A DNA stretch of 64,000 nucleotides, taken from assembly GCF_002355475.1 (NCBI RefSeq), contig NZ_AP014862.1, positions 6,014,001-6,078,000 on the forward strand. The letters run 5' to 3'. Origin of the DNA: Pseudomonas furukawaii (GTDB lineage Bacteria > Pseudomonadota > Gammaproteobacteria > Pseudomonadales > Pseudomonadaceae). The position numbers and the translations under genes are program-made. This document shows positions 7,143-15,817 of the stretch, piece by piece. A model generated the notes under the pieces. The model had not been told where the DNA came from. It saw only the letters and a program-made list of their open reading frames with translations, and did no database searches. Every line of letters begins with the position of its first letter. Positions within the stretch are counted from its first letter, which is position 1.

Positions 7143-9089
7143 TTACACCTCTTCAAACTCGTCGAAATCAGGAAGATTCTGCAGATCGATTTGCTTGAGT
7201 GAGGGTGTATTTGCTCCCTTCGAGGGACTTGGTGTTGGCATTTCCGAGGTAGAGCTTCTCGCTTGGCCTGCCGGTTTCTTCGCCCCAACCAACCTGTGAG
7301 CACGTTGCCGTTCACGCTCTCTAGCGGCCCCGCGGGTCAGGTTCGTCGCATCATGGACAATGACACGTCGTGCCTCACGGGATCGGAAGATGACATCCTC
7401 ATTCACCTCAGTCATCCCGCGTTTCTCGATAAAGCTACGTACCGCCTTCAGCTCCCAGTAGCTGATGGGAGGCCGGCTCATATTGCGATAGCCAATCTGA
7501 AAGTACTTCTTCAGGTCCGGTTCCCAGAAGTAGAGACGGCTGATGTCCCTGGGGTCGTACCTGAACAAAAATTCTCGAGCATTCCGCTTATCGCTTTGGG
7601 CCTTCGATCCAATCCACTTATCCAGGATGGAATCGTAGTAGTCGATGTGCTCCCAACGGACGCCATAGGTTTGGATAGTGCGGGTGAAGACAGGCAGGAA
7701 ATCTTGATACAGCTGCTCAGGAGTGCCTGTGATGGGAAGAACCCCCAAACCTGGGAAGTCATCGGTCCCCAAAAGCCCCTCATGGAAGCGCTGGAGCGGG
7801 GTTCTAGGCTCCTCGGCATACTCACTTTTTAACTCTGCGTTCTTACCTTTCACGCCCGAGTGAATTTTCTGGTGGTATTCACCCAAGATCAGGTGCGCCA
7901 GCCACTTTTCGAAATTCTCCAGAGTAAGCACTGCATTACCTGCAGGGTCGTACTCAGCCTTCGCACCCACGCTTTCAAAGGTAGTTCCATCGAGCGCATG
8001 GATTTCCCTACCAACAGTGCCGAGATAGCGTTCGATGTAGGCCCCGTATTGAGGTGTCTTTTTCTTCCGGAACCGAAGCTGGAATCCATGCTCCTGAGAT
8101 GCCAATTCCAAGGCGTTGCCCTGAAATTCTTTCGCGTTGTCGCAATGGATGATGCGCGGCTTACCTTGGCAGGGCCAGTCGTAGTCCACACCAAGGTCTC
8201 GCATCCAGCTGTCTTTCGGCAACACTGCATTAGTGATTGCAAGCCCGGTCCCGATGGTTCCTGGTGGGTCAAATGAGATGTACCAACCGACCACCATGCG
8301 TGAGAACGTATCGATCACGACAGTGATCCACGGGCGCCCAATCGCGATCCGATCAACCGAGTCCACCAGCTCAATGTCGACCTCGGTGTGGTCGATCTGC
8401 CAGATCGAATAAAGCCCATTCACGCCCGGTAGAGAGCCACGATTTGGACGGTGCTTTAATGCAGCATTTTTCCCTTTGCGCTTGAGCTCACGCTCAGCAG
8501 GGAGGATTTCATCGAGCCGATTTAAGAAAGTTCCTTTGCTCGGGCAACTAAGCCCCAGCCGGCGACATTCGGTTTCCAGCACGTTGTACGTCACCGTGGG
8601 GCTAGGTTTGAGTTCCTTGAGATAGGTGTCCCTGATGACGCGCTCGATCACCGCCTCGACTTCTGCGCTGAGACGCTTTGTTCCTGCATCCCCCCGCCGG
8701 CGTCGCAGGAGACAACGGATATTGCGGTGCTCTTCAAGCTTCTTGAGCCAGCGATAAATCGACACTTGAGAGGTCATTAGCTCGACAGCGACAGCCCGAA
8801 TTTCAGCAACTGATCGGTCGTGCTTGAACATGAGAGGTTCGAGCCAGTGAAACCTCTCAACAGCTTCCTTCCATGCCTCCGGATCAACCTCATTAAGTTC
8901 GACAGAGCTCAAGACAGCCCGTGATCCCATTGAGTGGCTGATCTCGGCAAGGGTCACCGTCTTTTTCTTGCCGGTCTCGACAACCGAAACCTCGACTTCA
9001 GTGCTGGAGACGAATCGCAGCACACAGACAAGCTGCTCATCGACTGTCAGGATCGCCCCTGGTCCGACTTGTAATGTCGACGTGCTCAT
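7143..9089 (-). CDS. tnsB: TnsB-like DDE transposase
   Basis: A 648-residue transposase. An N-terminal helix-turn-helix region (residues 80-200) precedes an rve/DDE catalytic core with the first Asp in WQIDHTEVD (about residue 230), the second in IIHCDNAKEF (about 315) and the Glu in YGAYIERYLGT (about 350). A Mu-type C-terminal beta-barrel follows. It joins the 3' ends of the element to target DNA. The start overlaps the tnsA stop (ATGA at 9086-9089), so the two subunits of the heteromeric transposase are translated together. All three acidic residues are present, so it should be active. Confidence 0.93.
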   Translation of the reverse strand: MSTSTLQVGPGAILTVDEQLVCVLRFVSSTEVEVSVVETGKKKTVTLAEISHSMGSRAVLSSVELNEVDPEAWKEAVERFHWLEPLMFKHDRSVAEIRAVAVELMTSQVSIYRWLKKLEEHRNIRCLLRRRRGDAGTKRLSAEVEAVIERVIRDTYLKELKPSPTVTYNVLETECRRLGLSCPSKGTFLNRLDEILPAERELKRKGKNAALKHRPNRGSLPGVNGLYSIWQIDHTEVDIELVDSVDRIAIGRPWITVVIDTFSRMVVGWYISFDPPGTIGTGLAITNAVLPKDSWMRDLGVDYDWPCQGKPRIIHCDNAKEFQGNALELASQEHGFQLRFRKKKTPQYGAYIERYLGTVGREIHALDGTTFESVGAKAEYDPAGNAVLTLENFEKWLAHLILGEYHQKIHSGVKGKNAELKSEYAEEPRTPLQRFHEGLLGTDDFPGLGVLPITGTPEQLYQDFLPVFTRTIQTYGVRWEHIDYYDSILDKWIGSKAQSDKRNAREFLFRYDPRDISRLYFWEPDLKKYFQIGYRNMSRPPISYWELKAVRSFIEKRGMTEVNEDVIFRSREARRVIVHDATNLTRGAARERERQRAHRLVGAKKPAGQARSSTSEMPTPSPSKGANTPSLKQIDLQNLPDFDEFEEV

Positions 9090-9871
9090 TGCTGCATGAC
9101 TCCGAGCGCAACCACCCCGCGATCAGTGATCCAGATCGGGGACCCCATGTTGAACGGCTGAGTTAAATCCGCCCCCACCATCTCCAGGGTTACGAGGTTC
9201 CATAACCACGGAATCAGCTCCGCCTGGTCTCTCTTGTTGCTTGAGATGCATTCGAGCACACCCCGCGGGGTAGCCTTTTTCTCTTCATGCAGGGCTTCGA
9301 GAAGCAGCTTCTGCATACGGCCAGCATCAGGGTGCTCTCCGAGACGGAAACTCCGGAAGTGCATGAAGTGCTGCACATTGGTCAGATACGGAGTCCGGAT
9401 CTCTGTCTCGGTGATGATCTTGAAACGACAGCCGTACATCTTGGCCCAGGCGACTGCTGCCCGAAATTTTGGCCGCAGATCGTCCCACTTCGCCGACAGC
9501 TCCTTTCGGGTTTTAACTTCGAACACTGTGGGCTTGAGCCAAGGCTCAGCTGCCTGGGCATCAGCGGTGTATGACACAACTACATCCGGAGTGAACTCAC
9601 GCCAACGCCCATTCGGAGCTTTCCAGCGGATTTTGAACGGCTGAACCTGGTATCCCCTAACGCGGTTGTCGTAGTCGAGCAGCATAAGGAACTGCTGCTC
9701 CAGCAGCGACTCAGCGCGCTGCACCCGGTTGCCCTTCGAGTTAGGGATATAGCCAGTGTTGGTGTAGGAGCTGGGACCGATCTTACGGGCAGGCATGTGA
9801 AGCCCCGCCAACAAGTCGTCCAGAAACTGCGGAAACTGGTAAGGCGAAACGTCTCGGATATGAGGGCGCAT
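9086..9871 (-). CDS. tnsA: TnsA-like endonuclease subunit
   Basis: A 261-residue TnsA family protein. The restriction-enzyme-like core shows Glu in AESLLEQQF (about residue 58), Asp in EFTPDVVVSY (about 93) and VFEVKTRKEL (Glu and Lys, about 115). TnsA cuts the 5' strands so that the element moves by cut-and-paste instead of forming cointegrates. It is the gene nearest the transposon end. An upstream TTG at 9886 is in frame but falls within a putative TnsB-binding repeat; the ATG at 9871 is preferred. The ribosome-binding site is weak in either case. Confidence 0.9.
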   Translation of the reverse strand: MRPHIRDVSPYQFPQFLDDLLAGLHMPARKIGPSSYTNTGYIPNSKGNRVQRAESLLEQQFLMLLDYDNRVRGYQVQPFKIRWKAPNGRWREFTPDVVVSYTADAQAAEPWLKPTVFEVKTRKELSAKWDDLRPKFRAAVAWAKMYGCRFKIITETEIRTPYLTNVQHFMHFRSFRLGEHPDAGRMQKLLLEALHEEKKATPRGVLECISSNKRDQAELIPWLWNLVTLEMVGADLTQPFNMGSPIWITDRGVVALGVMQQ

Positions 9872-9879
9872 GACGCTCG

Positions 9880-9926
9880 TTATCAAATAGCGGTGGTCTA
9901 ATTATCATATAGCATTATCCTTCATA
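9880..9926 (-). repeat. Right end of the Tn7-like element with TnsB-type repeats
   Basis: Reading inward from comM, GCTATATGATAA (9913-9902) and GCTATTTGATAA (9891-9880) match at 11 of 12 positions and are exactly 22 bases apart, the unit length of TnsB sites in Tn7. The outermost bases, 9914 to 9926, hold a partly related TGAAGGATAAT. The exact terminus cannot be fixed with one junction, since comM frame is certain only from the CC at 9927-9928 and the AAG at 9929. Confidence 0.7.
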
Positions 9927-11200
9927 CCAAGGACGGTGGGCGCTTTGACCTCGCCATCGCCCTCGGCCTGCTGGCCGCCAGTGGACAGATGCCGGCCAAT
10001 GCCCTGGACGAGGTGGAATGCCTGGGTGAACTGGCCCTTTCCGGCGCCCTGCGTCCGGTACAGGGCGTATTGCCGGCGGCGCTCGCGGCGCGCGCCGCCG
10101 GACGCACCCTGGTGGTGCCTAAGGAAAACGCCGAGGAAGCCAGCCTCGCCAGCGGTCTCAAGGTGCTCGCAGCCAGTCACCTGCTGGAAATCAGCGCCCA
10201 TTTCGCCGGGCACACGCCCCTGCCGCCCTATGCGCCCCAGGGGCTGGTGCTGGAGCGCCCGCCTTACCCCGACCTCGCCGATGTCCAGGGCCAGGCGGCC
10301 GCCAAGCGTGCCTTGCTGGTTGCCGCCGCGGGCAACCACAACCTGCTTTTCTGCGGCCCGCCCGGCACCGGCAAGACCTTGCTGGCCAGCCGCCTGCCGG
10401 GGTTGCTGCCGCCGCTGGAAGAACAGGAAGCCCTGGAAGTCGCCGCCATCCACTCGGTGGCCAGCCACGCACCGCTCCGGGCCTGGCCGCCACGCCCCTT
10501 TCGCCAGCCCCACCACAGCGCCTCCGGCGCGGCCCTGGTCGGAGGTGGCAGCCGCCCGAAACCCGGAGAAATCACCCTCGCGCACCAGGGCGTGCTGTTC
10601 CTCGACGAGTTGCCGGAGTTCGATCGCAAGGTCCTGGAAGTGCTGCGGGAGCCGCTGGAAAGTGGCGAGATCGTCATTGCCCGGGCCCACGACAAGGTGC
10701 GATTCCCAGCCCGTTTCCAACTGGTCGCGGCCATGAACCCCTGCCCCTGCGGCTATCTGGGCGACCCCGGCGGCCGCTGCCGCTGCACCCCGGAGCAGGT
10801 TCAGCGCTACCGGGCCAAGCTCTCCGGTCCGTTGCTCGACCGCATCGACCTGCACCTCACGGTCGCCCGCGAGGCCACGGCCCTGGAACCGATCAGCGGC
10901 GAAGGCCCCAGTACAGCCGACGCCGCTGCCGAAGTGGCGCGGGCGCGGCGTCGGCAACTGGAACGCCAGGGCTGTGCCAATGCCTTCCTCGACCTCCAGG
11001 GCCTGCGCCAGCACTGCGCGCTCCCCCGGGATGACCGTCTCTGGCTGGAGGAGGCCTGCGAGCGTCTCAACCTCTCGCTGCGCGCGGCCCACCGCATCCT
11101 CAAGGTGGCCCGCACCCTGGCCGACCTGGAACAGGCGGACGCCATCGCCCGCCATCACCTGGGAGAGGCCCTGCAATACCGGCCGGAACCCCTTCCTTGA
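9927..11200 (+). pseudogene. comM: comM, 3' part (interrupted by the transposon)
   Basis: About 424 C-terminal residues of the MCM-like AAA+ helicase ComM, starting at the conserved KDGGRFDLAIALG motif. The Lon-like N-terminal start (roughly the first 80 residues) is missing. Walker A GPPGTGKT, Walker B GVLFLDELPEFD, and the zinc cysteines in NPCPCGYLGD and CRC are intact. ComM drives branch migration of incoming DNA during natural transformation, so the insertion should abolish this. The first in-frame ATG is at 9989, but a product from there would lack part of the N-terminal domain. The rest of the gene is expected left of the element, outside the window. Confidence 0.92.
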
Positions 11201-11312
11201 GACAGGCAAAGCTATTGCCGATCGACAATCAAGAGACAAAATCTATTGAGATTGTTAGAATTGCGCGCTTTCCGCCCTTGGCGGCCATCCGATCAAAAGG
11301 AGAGCTAGCTCA

Positions 11313-13292
11313 ATGGAGGCACGTTCGTCTTCTTCCTCATCCACCCTCAACCCGCCCGTTTTCTTCGGCTCCGCCCTTCTCGTCATCGCCCTGGTGCTCT
11401 TCAGCACCCTCGCTCGCCAGCAGGCTCAAGCACTGTTCGGAACGATCCAGAACTGGATCATCGTCAATGCCAGCTGGTTCTACGTCCTCACCGTCGCGCT
11501 GATCCTGATCACCGTGGTCTTCCTCGCCGTCAGTCGCTTCGGCGATATCAAGCTCGGTCCCGACCACAGCCAGCCCGACTACCACAACAGCACCTGGTTC
11601 GCCATGCTCTTCTCCGCCGGCATGGGCATCGGCCTGATGTTCTTCGGCGTCGCCGAACCGCTGATGCACTACGCCAACCCACCGGTGGGCGACGCCAATA
11701 CCGTGGCGGCGGCGAAGGAGGCGATGAAGCTGACCTTCTTCCACTGGGGCCTGCACGCCTGGTCGATCTACGCCATAGTCGCCCTGATCCTGGCGTTCTT
11801 CTGCTTTCGCCACGACCTGCCGCTGACGCTGCGCTCGGCCCTCTATCCACTGATCGGCGAGCGCATCCACGGGCCCATCGGCCATGCCGTGGACATCTTC
11901 GCCATCCTCGGCACGGTGTTCGGCGTCGCCACCTCCCTGGGCTACGGCGTGCTGCAGATCAACAGCGGCCTGAATCACCTGTTCGGCCTGCCGGTCAGCA
12001 TGCCGGTGCAACTGGGCCTGATCGCCGGCACCTGCGCCCTCGCCACCCTGTCGGTCGCCAGCGGCCTGAACCGCGGGATCAAGATCCTTTCCGAGTTCAA
12101 CCTGATCCTGGCGGTCATCCTGCTGGCCGTGGTGCTGGTGCTGGGCCCCACCGTGTTCCTGCTCAAGACCTTCGTGCAGAACACCGGCGGCTACCTGTCG
12201 GAGATCGTCAGCAAGACCTTCAACCTCTACGCCTACGAACCCACCGACTGGATCGGCGGCTGGACCCTGCTCTACTGGGGCTGGTGGCTGTCGTGGTCGC
12301 CCTTCGTCGGCCTGTTCATCGCCCGCATTTCCCGGGGCCGCACCATCCGCCAGTTCGTCTGTGGCGTGCTCTTCGTTCCCGCCGGTTTCACCCTGCTGTG
12401 GATGACCGTATTCGGCGACACCGCCATCCACATGGTGCTGCACCAGGGCGTGCAGAGCCTGGTTGAAACCGTGGCGCAGGACAGCTCCCTGGCCCTGTTC
12501 GCCTTCCTCGAACAGTTTCCCTTCTCCTCGCTGCTGTCCCTGGTGGCCGTGCTGATGGTGGTGGTGTTCTTCATCACCTCAGCCGACTCCGGCGCCCTGG
12601 TGGTGGACATGCTGGCCTCGGGCGGCCGCGAGGTGACGCCGCTGTGGCAGCGGCTGTTCTGGTCGATCCTGATGGGCGTGGTGGCCATGGCGCTGCTGGT
12701 GGCCGATGGCCTCAAGGCCCTGCAGACCGCCACCATCGCCAGCGCGCTGCCCTTCTCGGTGGTCCTGCTGGCCGCCACCTGGGGGCTGCTCAAGGCGTTG
12801 CGCCTGGACGCCACCAAGCGCGGCATCCGCTACCAGGCGCTGAACCTGTCGCGTCCGGCCCAGCGCCAGCTGGGCGGCTGGCAGCGACGCCTGCGCAATA
12901 TCCTGATGTTCCCGCGCCGCAGCCACGTCAACCGCTTCATCGAGGAAGTGGTCCGCCCCGCCTGCCAGGACGTGGCGGACGAACTGCGCAAACAGGGTTA
13001 TGAGGTCACCGTGCTGAACGGTGGCGACGGCCGCTGCAAGCTCACCGTCGGGCACGGCCAGGAAGTGGACTTCAGCTATGAGGTGCGTCCGCGCTCGCTG
13101 CTGCTGCCGGGATTCGTCTCACGGGATGGCGCCGAGGAGAACGGTGATGCCCGCAAGTATTTCCGCGCCGAGGTCTACCTCCGCGAAGGCGGCCAGGACT
13201 ACGACGTCATGGGCTGGAGCCGCGACGAGGTGATCGGCGACCTGCTGGACCAGTACGAGAAACACCTGCACTTCCTGCACGTGGTGCGATGA
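11313..13292 (+). CDS. betT: BCCT-family betaine/choline/carnitine transporter
   Basis: A 659-residue inner-membrane carrier with 12 predicted membrane segments in the first 510 residues. Both family signatures are present: GMGIGLMFFGVAEPLMHY and the tryptophan-rich WTLLYWGWWLSWSPFVG ending FIARISRGRTIR. A long cytoplasmic C-terminal tail of about 150 residues resembles that of BetT choline carriers, where it senses osmotic conditions. A good ribosome-binding site (AAAGGAGAG) precedes the ATG. It follows comM, as in P. aeruginosa. The substrate (choline or betaine) is inferred from the family. Confidence 0.92.
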   Translation: MEARSSSSSSTLNPPVFFGSALLVIALVLFSTLARQQAQALFGTIQNWIIVNASWFYVLTVALILITVVFLAVSRFGDIKLGPDHSQPDYHNSTWFAMLFSAGMGIGLMFFGVAEPLMHYANPPVGDANTVAAAKEAMKLTFFHWGLHAWSIYAIVALILAFFCFRHDLPLTLRSALYPLIGERIHGPIGHAVDIFAILGTVFGVATSLGYGVLQINSGLNHLFGLPVSMPVQLGLIAGTCALATLSVASGLNRGIKILSEFNLILAVILLAVVLVLGPTVFLLKTFVQNTGGYLSEIVSKTFNLYAYEPTDWIGGWTLLYWGWWLSWSPFVGLFIARISRGRTIRQFVCGVLFVPAGFTLLWMTVFGDTAIHMVLHQGVQSLVETVAQDSSLALFAFLEQFPFSSLLSLVAVLMVVVFFITSADSGALVVDMLASGGREVTPLWQRLFWSILMGVVAMALLVADGLKALQTATIASALPFSVVLLAATWGLLKALRLDATKRGIRYQALNLSRPAQRQLGGWQRRLRNILMFPRRSHVNRFIEEVVRPACQDVADELRKQGYEVTVLNGGDGRCKLTVGHGQEVDFSYEVRPRSLLLPGFVSRDGAEENGDARKYFRAEVYLREGGQDYDVMGWSRDEVIGDLLDQYEKHLHFLHVVR

Positions 13293-13314
13293 AGCCGACC
13301 CGCCCGGCGACCCG

Positions 13315-14244
13315 CTACTCCAGCAGGTCGACCCCGGGCAAGGCCATGGCCGTCACCTCCGCCCGCAGATAATCCCGCAGACGGCGCAGGCGCTCCTGCC
13401 CGCTGCGGGCCCGGGGCCAGACCAGGTAATAGCTCTCGCCACTGGCCACGGCCGTCGGCCAGGGCAGGCCGATGCGCCCCTCCGCCACATCCTCGGCCAC
13501 CATCACCAGGTCGCCGATGGACACGCCGTAGCCTCGCGCGGCGGCGACTATGCCCAACTCCAGGGTATCGAACACCTGGCCTCCCTTGAGCGGCACCTCC
13601 TCCGCCAGCCCCATGCGCACCAGCCAGCGACGCCAGTCGCGTCGGTCGGGCGTGGGGTGCAGCAGCTCGGTGGCCTTGAGCCGCTCCAGGTTCCAGGGTT
13701 CGGCCGCCGCCGAGGTTTCGCAGACCGGAATCAGCCACTCGGGGAAGAGCAGGGTCACCTCCCAGTCCTGGCTGAAGTGCCCGTCGCTGAGCAGCACCGC
13801 GCAATCGAAGGGCTCATGCTGGAAGTCCACCTTGTCCACATCCATCCAGGCGCTGGTGAGCTGCACCTCGATGTCGTCGTTCAGGTGACGGAAACGCGAC
13901 AGCCGCGACAGCAGCCAGCGCATGGTGAGGGTGGAGGGCGCCTTGAGGCGGAGCGTGGCGTCATCCACCCGCAGGGTGATGCAGGCCCGCTCCAGCGCGT
14001 CGAATCCGTCCCGCAAGCCCGGCAGCAGCATGCGGGCCGGCTCGGTGAGCTGAAGGCTGCGCCCCTGCCGCTCGAACAGGCGGCAGGAGAAGTGCTCCTC
14101 CAGGGTACGGATGTGCCGGCTAACCGCACTCTGGGTGATGGCCAGCTCCTCAGCGGCGCGGGTGAAGGAGGCATGGCGCGCGGCGGCTTCGAAAGCGCGC
14201 AGGGCGTAGAGGGGCGGCAAGCGGCGGGACATGATCGAATCCAT
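13315..14244 (-). CDS. LysR-family transcriptional regulator
   Basis: A 309-residue LysR protein. The N-terminal winged helix-turn-helix (YALRAFEAAARHASFTRAAE, then ITQSAVSRHIRTLEEH) is followed by a substrate-binding domain of the GcvA type. An alternative ATG four codons in, at 14232, begins MSRRLPPLYALRAFE, a common start for this subfamily. Neither start has a strong ribosome-binding site. It is divergent from the MATE pump gene, which it may control together with itself; the shared 124-base region carries repeated ATGAGTC blocks near 14243-14266. The effector is unknown. Confidence 0.9.
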   Translation of the reverse strand: MDSIMSRRLPPLYALRAFEAAARHASFTRAAEELAITQSAVSRHIRTLEEHFSCRLFERQGRSLQLTEPARMLLPGLRDGFDALERACITLRVDDATLRLKAPSTLTMRWLLSRLSRFRHLNDDIEVQLTSAWMDVDKVDFQHEPFDCAVLLSDGHFSQDWEVTLLFPEWLIPVCETSAAAEPWNLERLKATELLHPTPDRRDWRRWLVRMGLAEEVPLKGGQVFDTLELGIVAAARGYGVSIGDLVMVAEDVAEGRIGLPWPTAVASGESYYLVWPRARSGQERLRRLRDYLRAEVTAMALPGVDLLE

Positions 14245-14368
14245 GAGTCAGAGTCATGAGTCGCATCATTTTTTTCCTTTTGTGCCTCCCGGGCAAGCCT
14301 CGGAAAATAGCAGGATCCGACGTATCGCCAGGATACCTGGCAGCCCTTCGATTCATTGAGCCCGACTC

Positions 14369-15766
14369 ATGTCACAAAGCATTCGCAACGAGCTGGCGGC
14401 CATCCTGCGCCTGGCCGGCCCCCTGATCGCCGCCCAGCTGGCCCATGTGCTCATGGTGTTCACCGACACCGTGATGATGGGCCTGATCGGCCCCGAGGCC
14501 CTGGCCGGCGGTGGCCTGGGCGCAGCCAGCTACTCCTTCGTGTCGATCTTCTGTGTCGGCGTGATCGCGGCCGTGGGCAACCTGGTGGCCATCCGCCACG
14601 GTGCCGACGATGCACCGGGCGCCACTCGCCTGACCCAGAGCGGCCTGTGGCTGGCCCTCTCCATGGCCCTGGCGGCCGGCTTGCTGCTGTGGAACCTCGG
14701 CCCCATCCTCCTGGCCATGGGCCAGGCACCGGAGAGCGTCACCGGCGCCATGCAGTTCCTCTCCACCCTGGTCTTCGCCCTGCCCGGCTACCTGGCCTTC
14801 ATGGCCCTGCGCGGCTTCACCAGTGCCATCGGCCGCCCCGGGCCGGTGATGGCCATCAGCATCGGCGGCGCCCTGGTCAACTTCCTCCTCAACTACGCGC
14901 TGATCCAGGGACTGTTCGGGCTGCCGCGCCTGGGCCTGGCCGGCATCGGCCTGGTCACCGCACTGGTGATGAACGGCATGGCGCTGCTGCTGGCCTGGCA
15001 CATCCTGCGCAACCCCGCCTACGCCGCCTACCCCCTGGGGCGCGGCCTGCTGCGGCCCTCGCGCGAGGCCTGGAAGGAACTGATACGCCTGGGCCTGCCC
15101 ATCGGCGGCACCTATGCGGTGGAGTCCGGCCTCTTCGCCTTCGCCGCCCTGTGCATGGGCGCCCTGGGCAGCACCCAGCTGGCCGCCCACCAGATTGCCA
15201 TCCAGTCGGTCTATGTCGCCTTCATGGTGCCGGTGGGCATTTCCTACGCCGTGACCTTCCGCATCGGCCAGCACTACGGTGCCGGGCGCCTGCTGGAGGC
15301 GCGCCGGGCCGGACGCATCGGCATCGGCTTCGGCGCCTCCTGCATGCTGGCCTTCGCCCTGCTCTTCTGGCTCGCGCCGGAATGGGTGGTGGGGCTGTTC
15401 CTCGACCACGAGGATCCAGCGTTCCGGGACATCGTGGAACTGGCCGTGAGCCTGCTGGCGGTGGCCGCCTGGTTCGAACTGTTCGACGGCATCCAGACCA
15501 TCGCCATGGGGGCGATCCGCGGCCTCAAGGATGCCAAGACCACCTTCGTCGTCGGGCTGGGCTGCTACTGGCTGGTGGGGGCGCCAGCGGCCTGGCTGCT
15601 GGCCTTCCCCCTGGGCTGGGGAGCCGCCGGCGTCTGGTGGGGCCTGGCCCTGGGCCTGGCCTGCGCGGCCCTCGGCCTGACACTGGGCTTCGAATGGAAA
15701 ACGGCGCGGCTGCTGCGCCCGGAGAGGTTATCCACAGCGCTGGCCGCCGCCCGTACGTTCCGCTGA
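14369..15766 (+). CDS. MATE-family multidrug efflux pump (NorM-type)
   Basis: A 465-residue protein with 12 hydrophobic segments and the two-fold repeat of the MATE family: the first half opens LAGPLIAAQLAHVLMVFTDTVMMG, the second LIRLGLPIGGTYAVESGLF. NorM-type pumps use sodium or proton gradients to export cationic drugs. The gene is divergent from a LysR regulator. The start was chosen at the first ATG giving the normal N terminus (MSQSIRNELAAIL). It ends beside a remnant of a chromosomal repeat (about 15771-15830). Substrates cannot be told from sequence. Confidence 0.9.
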   Translation: MSQSIRNELAAILRLAGPLIAAQLAHVLMVFTDTVMMGLIGPEALAGGGLGAASYSFVSIFCVGVIAAVGNLVAIRHGADDAPGATRLTQSGLWLALSMALAAGLLLWNLGPILLAMGQAPESVTGAMQFLSTLVFALPGYLAFMALRGFTSAIGRPGPVMAISIGGALVNFLLNYALIQGLFGLPRLGLAGIGLVTALVMNGMALLLAWHILRNPAYAAYPLGRGLLRPSREAWKELIRLGLPIGGTYAVESGLFAFAALCMGALGSTQLAAHQIAIQSVYVAFMVPVGISYAVTFRIGQHYGAGRLLEARRAGRIGIGFGASCMLAFALLFWLAPEWVVGLFLDHEDPAFRDIVELAVSLLAVAAWFELFDGIQTIAMGAIRGLKDAKTTFVVGLGCYWLVGAPAAWLLAFPLGWGAAGVWWGLALGLACAALGLTLGFEWKTARLLRPERLSTALAAARTFR

Positions 15767-15817
15767 GCCTGCGATACCTGGCGGCCGATGTGACGGGCTC
15801 GCTCCGCTCGCCCCATC

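Larger units (their letters stand above)
1..9926. mobile_element. Tn7-like transposon inserted in comM (right part)
   Basis: The segment left of comM carries a full core transposition set (tnsA, tnsB, tnsC, tniQ) reading inward from the junction, the arrangement at the right end of Tn7. The junction lies at about 9926, where comM coding sequence starts abruptly in mid-gene. Insertion in comM is the known habit of the Tn6022/AbaR-type branch of Tn7-like elements. The left end, the 5' half of comM and the target duplication are not in the window, so the element is longer than 9.9 kb. The cargo seen is metal-resistance debris, insertion sequences, a porin and two unknown genes. That everything left of the junction belongs to one element is inference. 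Confidence 0.85.

Noticed and set aside
5055-9871. Possible CRISPR-associated transposon
   Set aside because: The tns-tniQ set recalls CAST systems, but no cas gene, repeat array or guide-like repeat is seen in the cargo present here, and the comM site explains targeting. The unseen left part could still change this.
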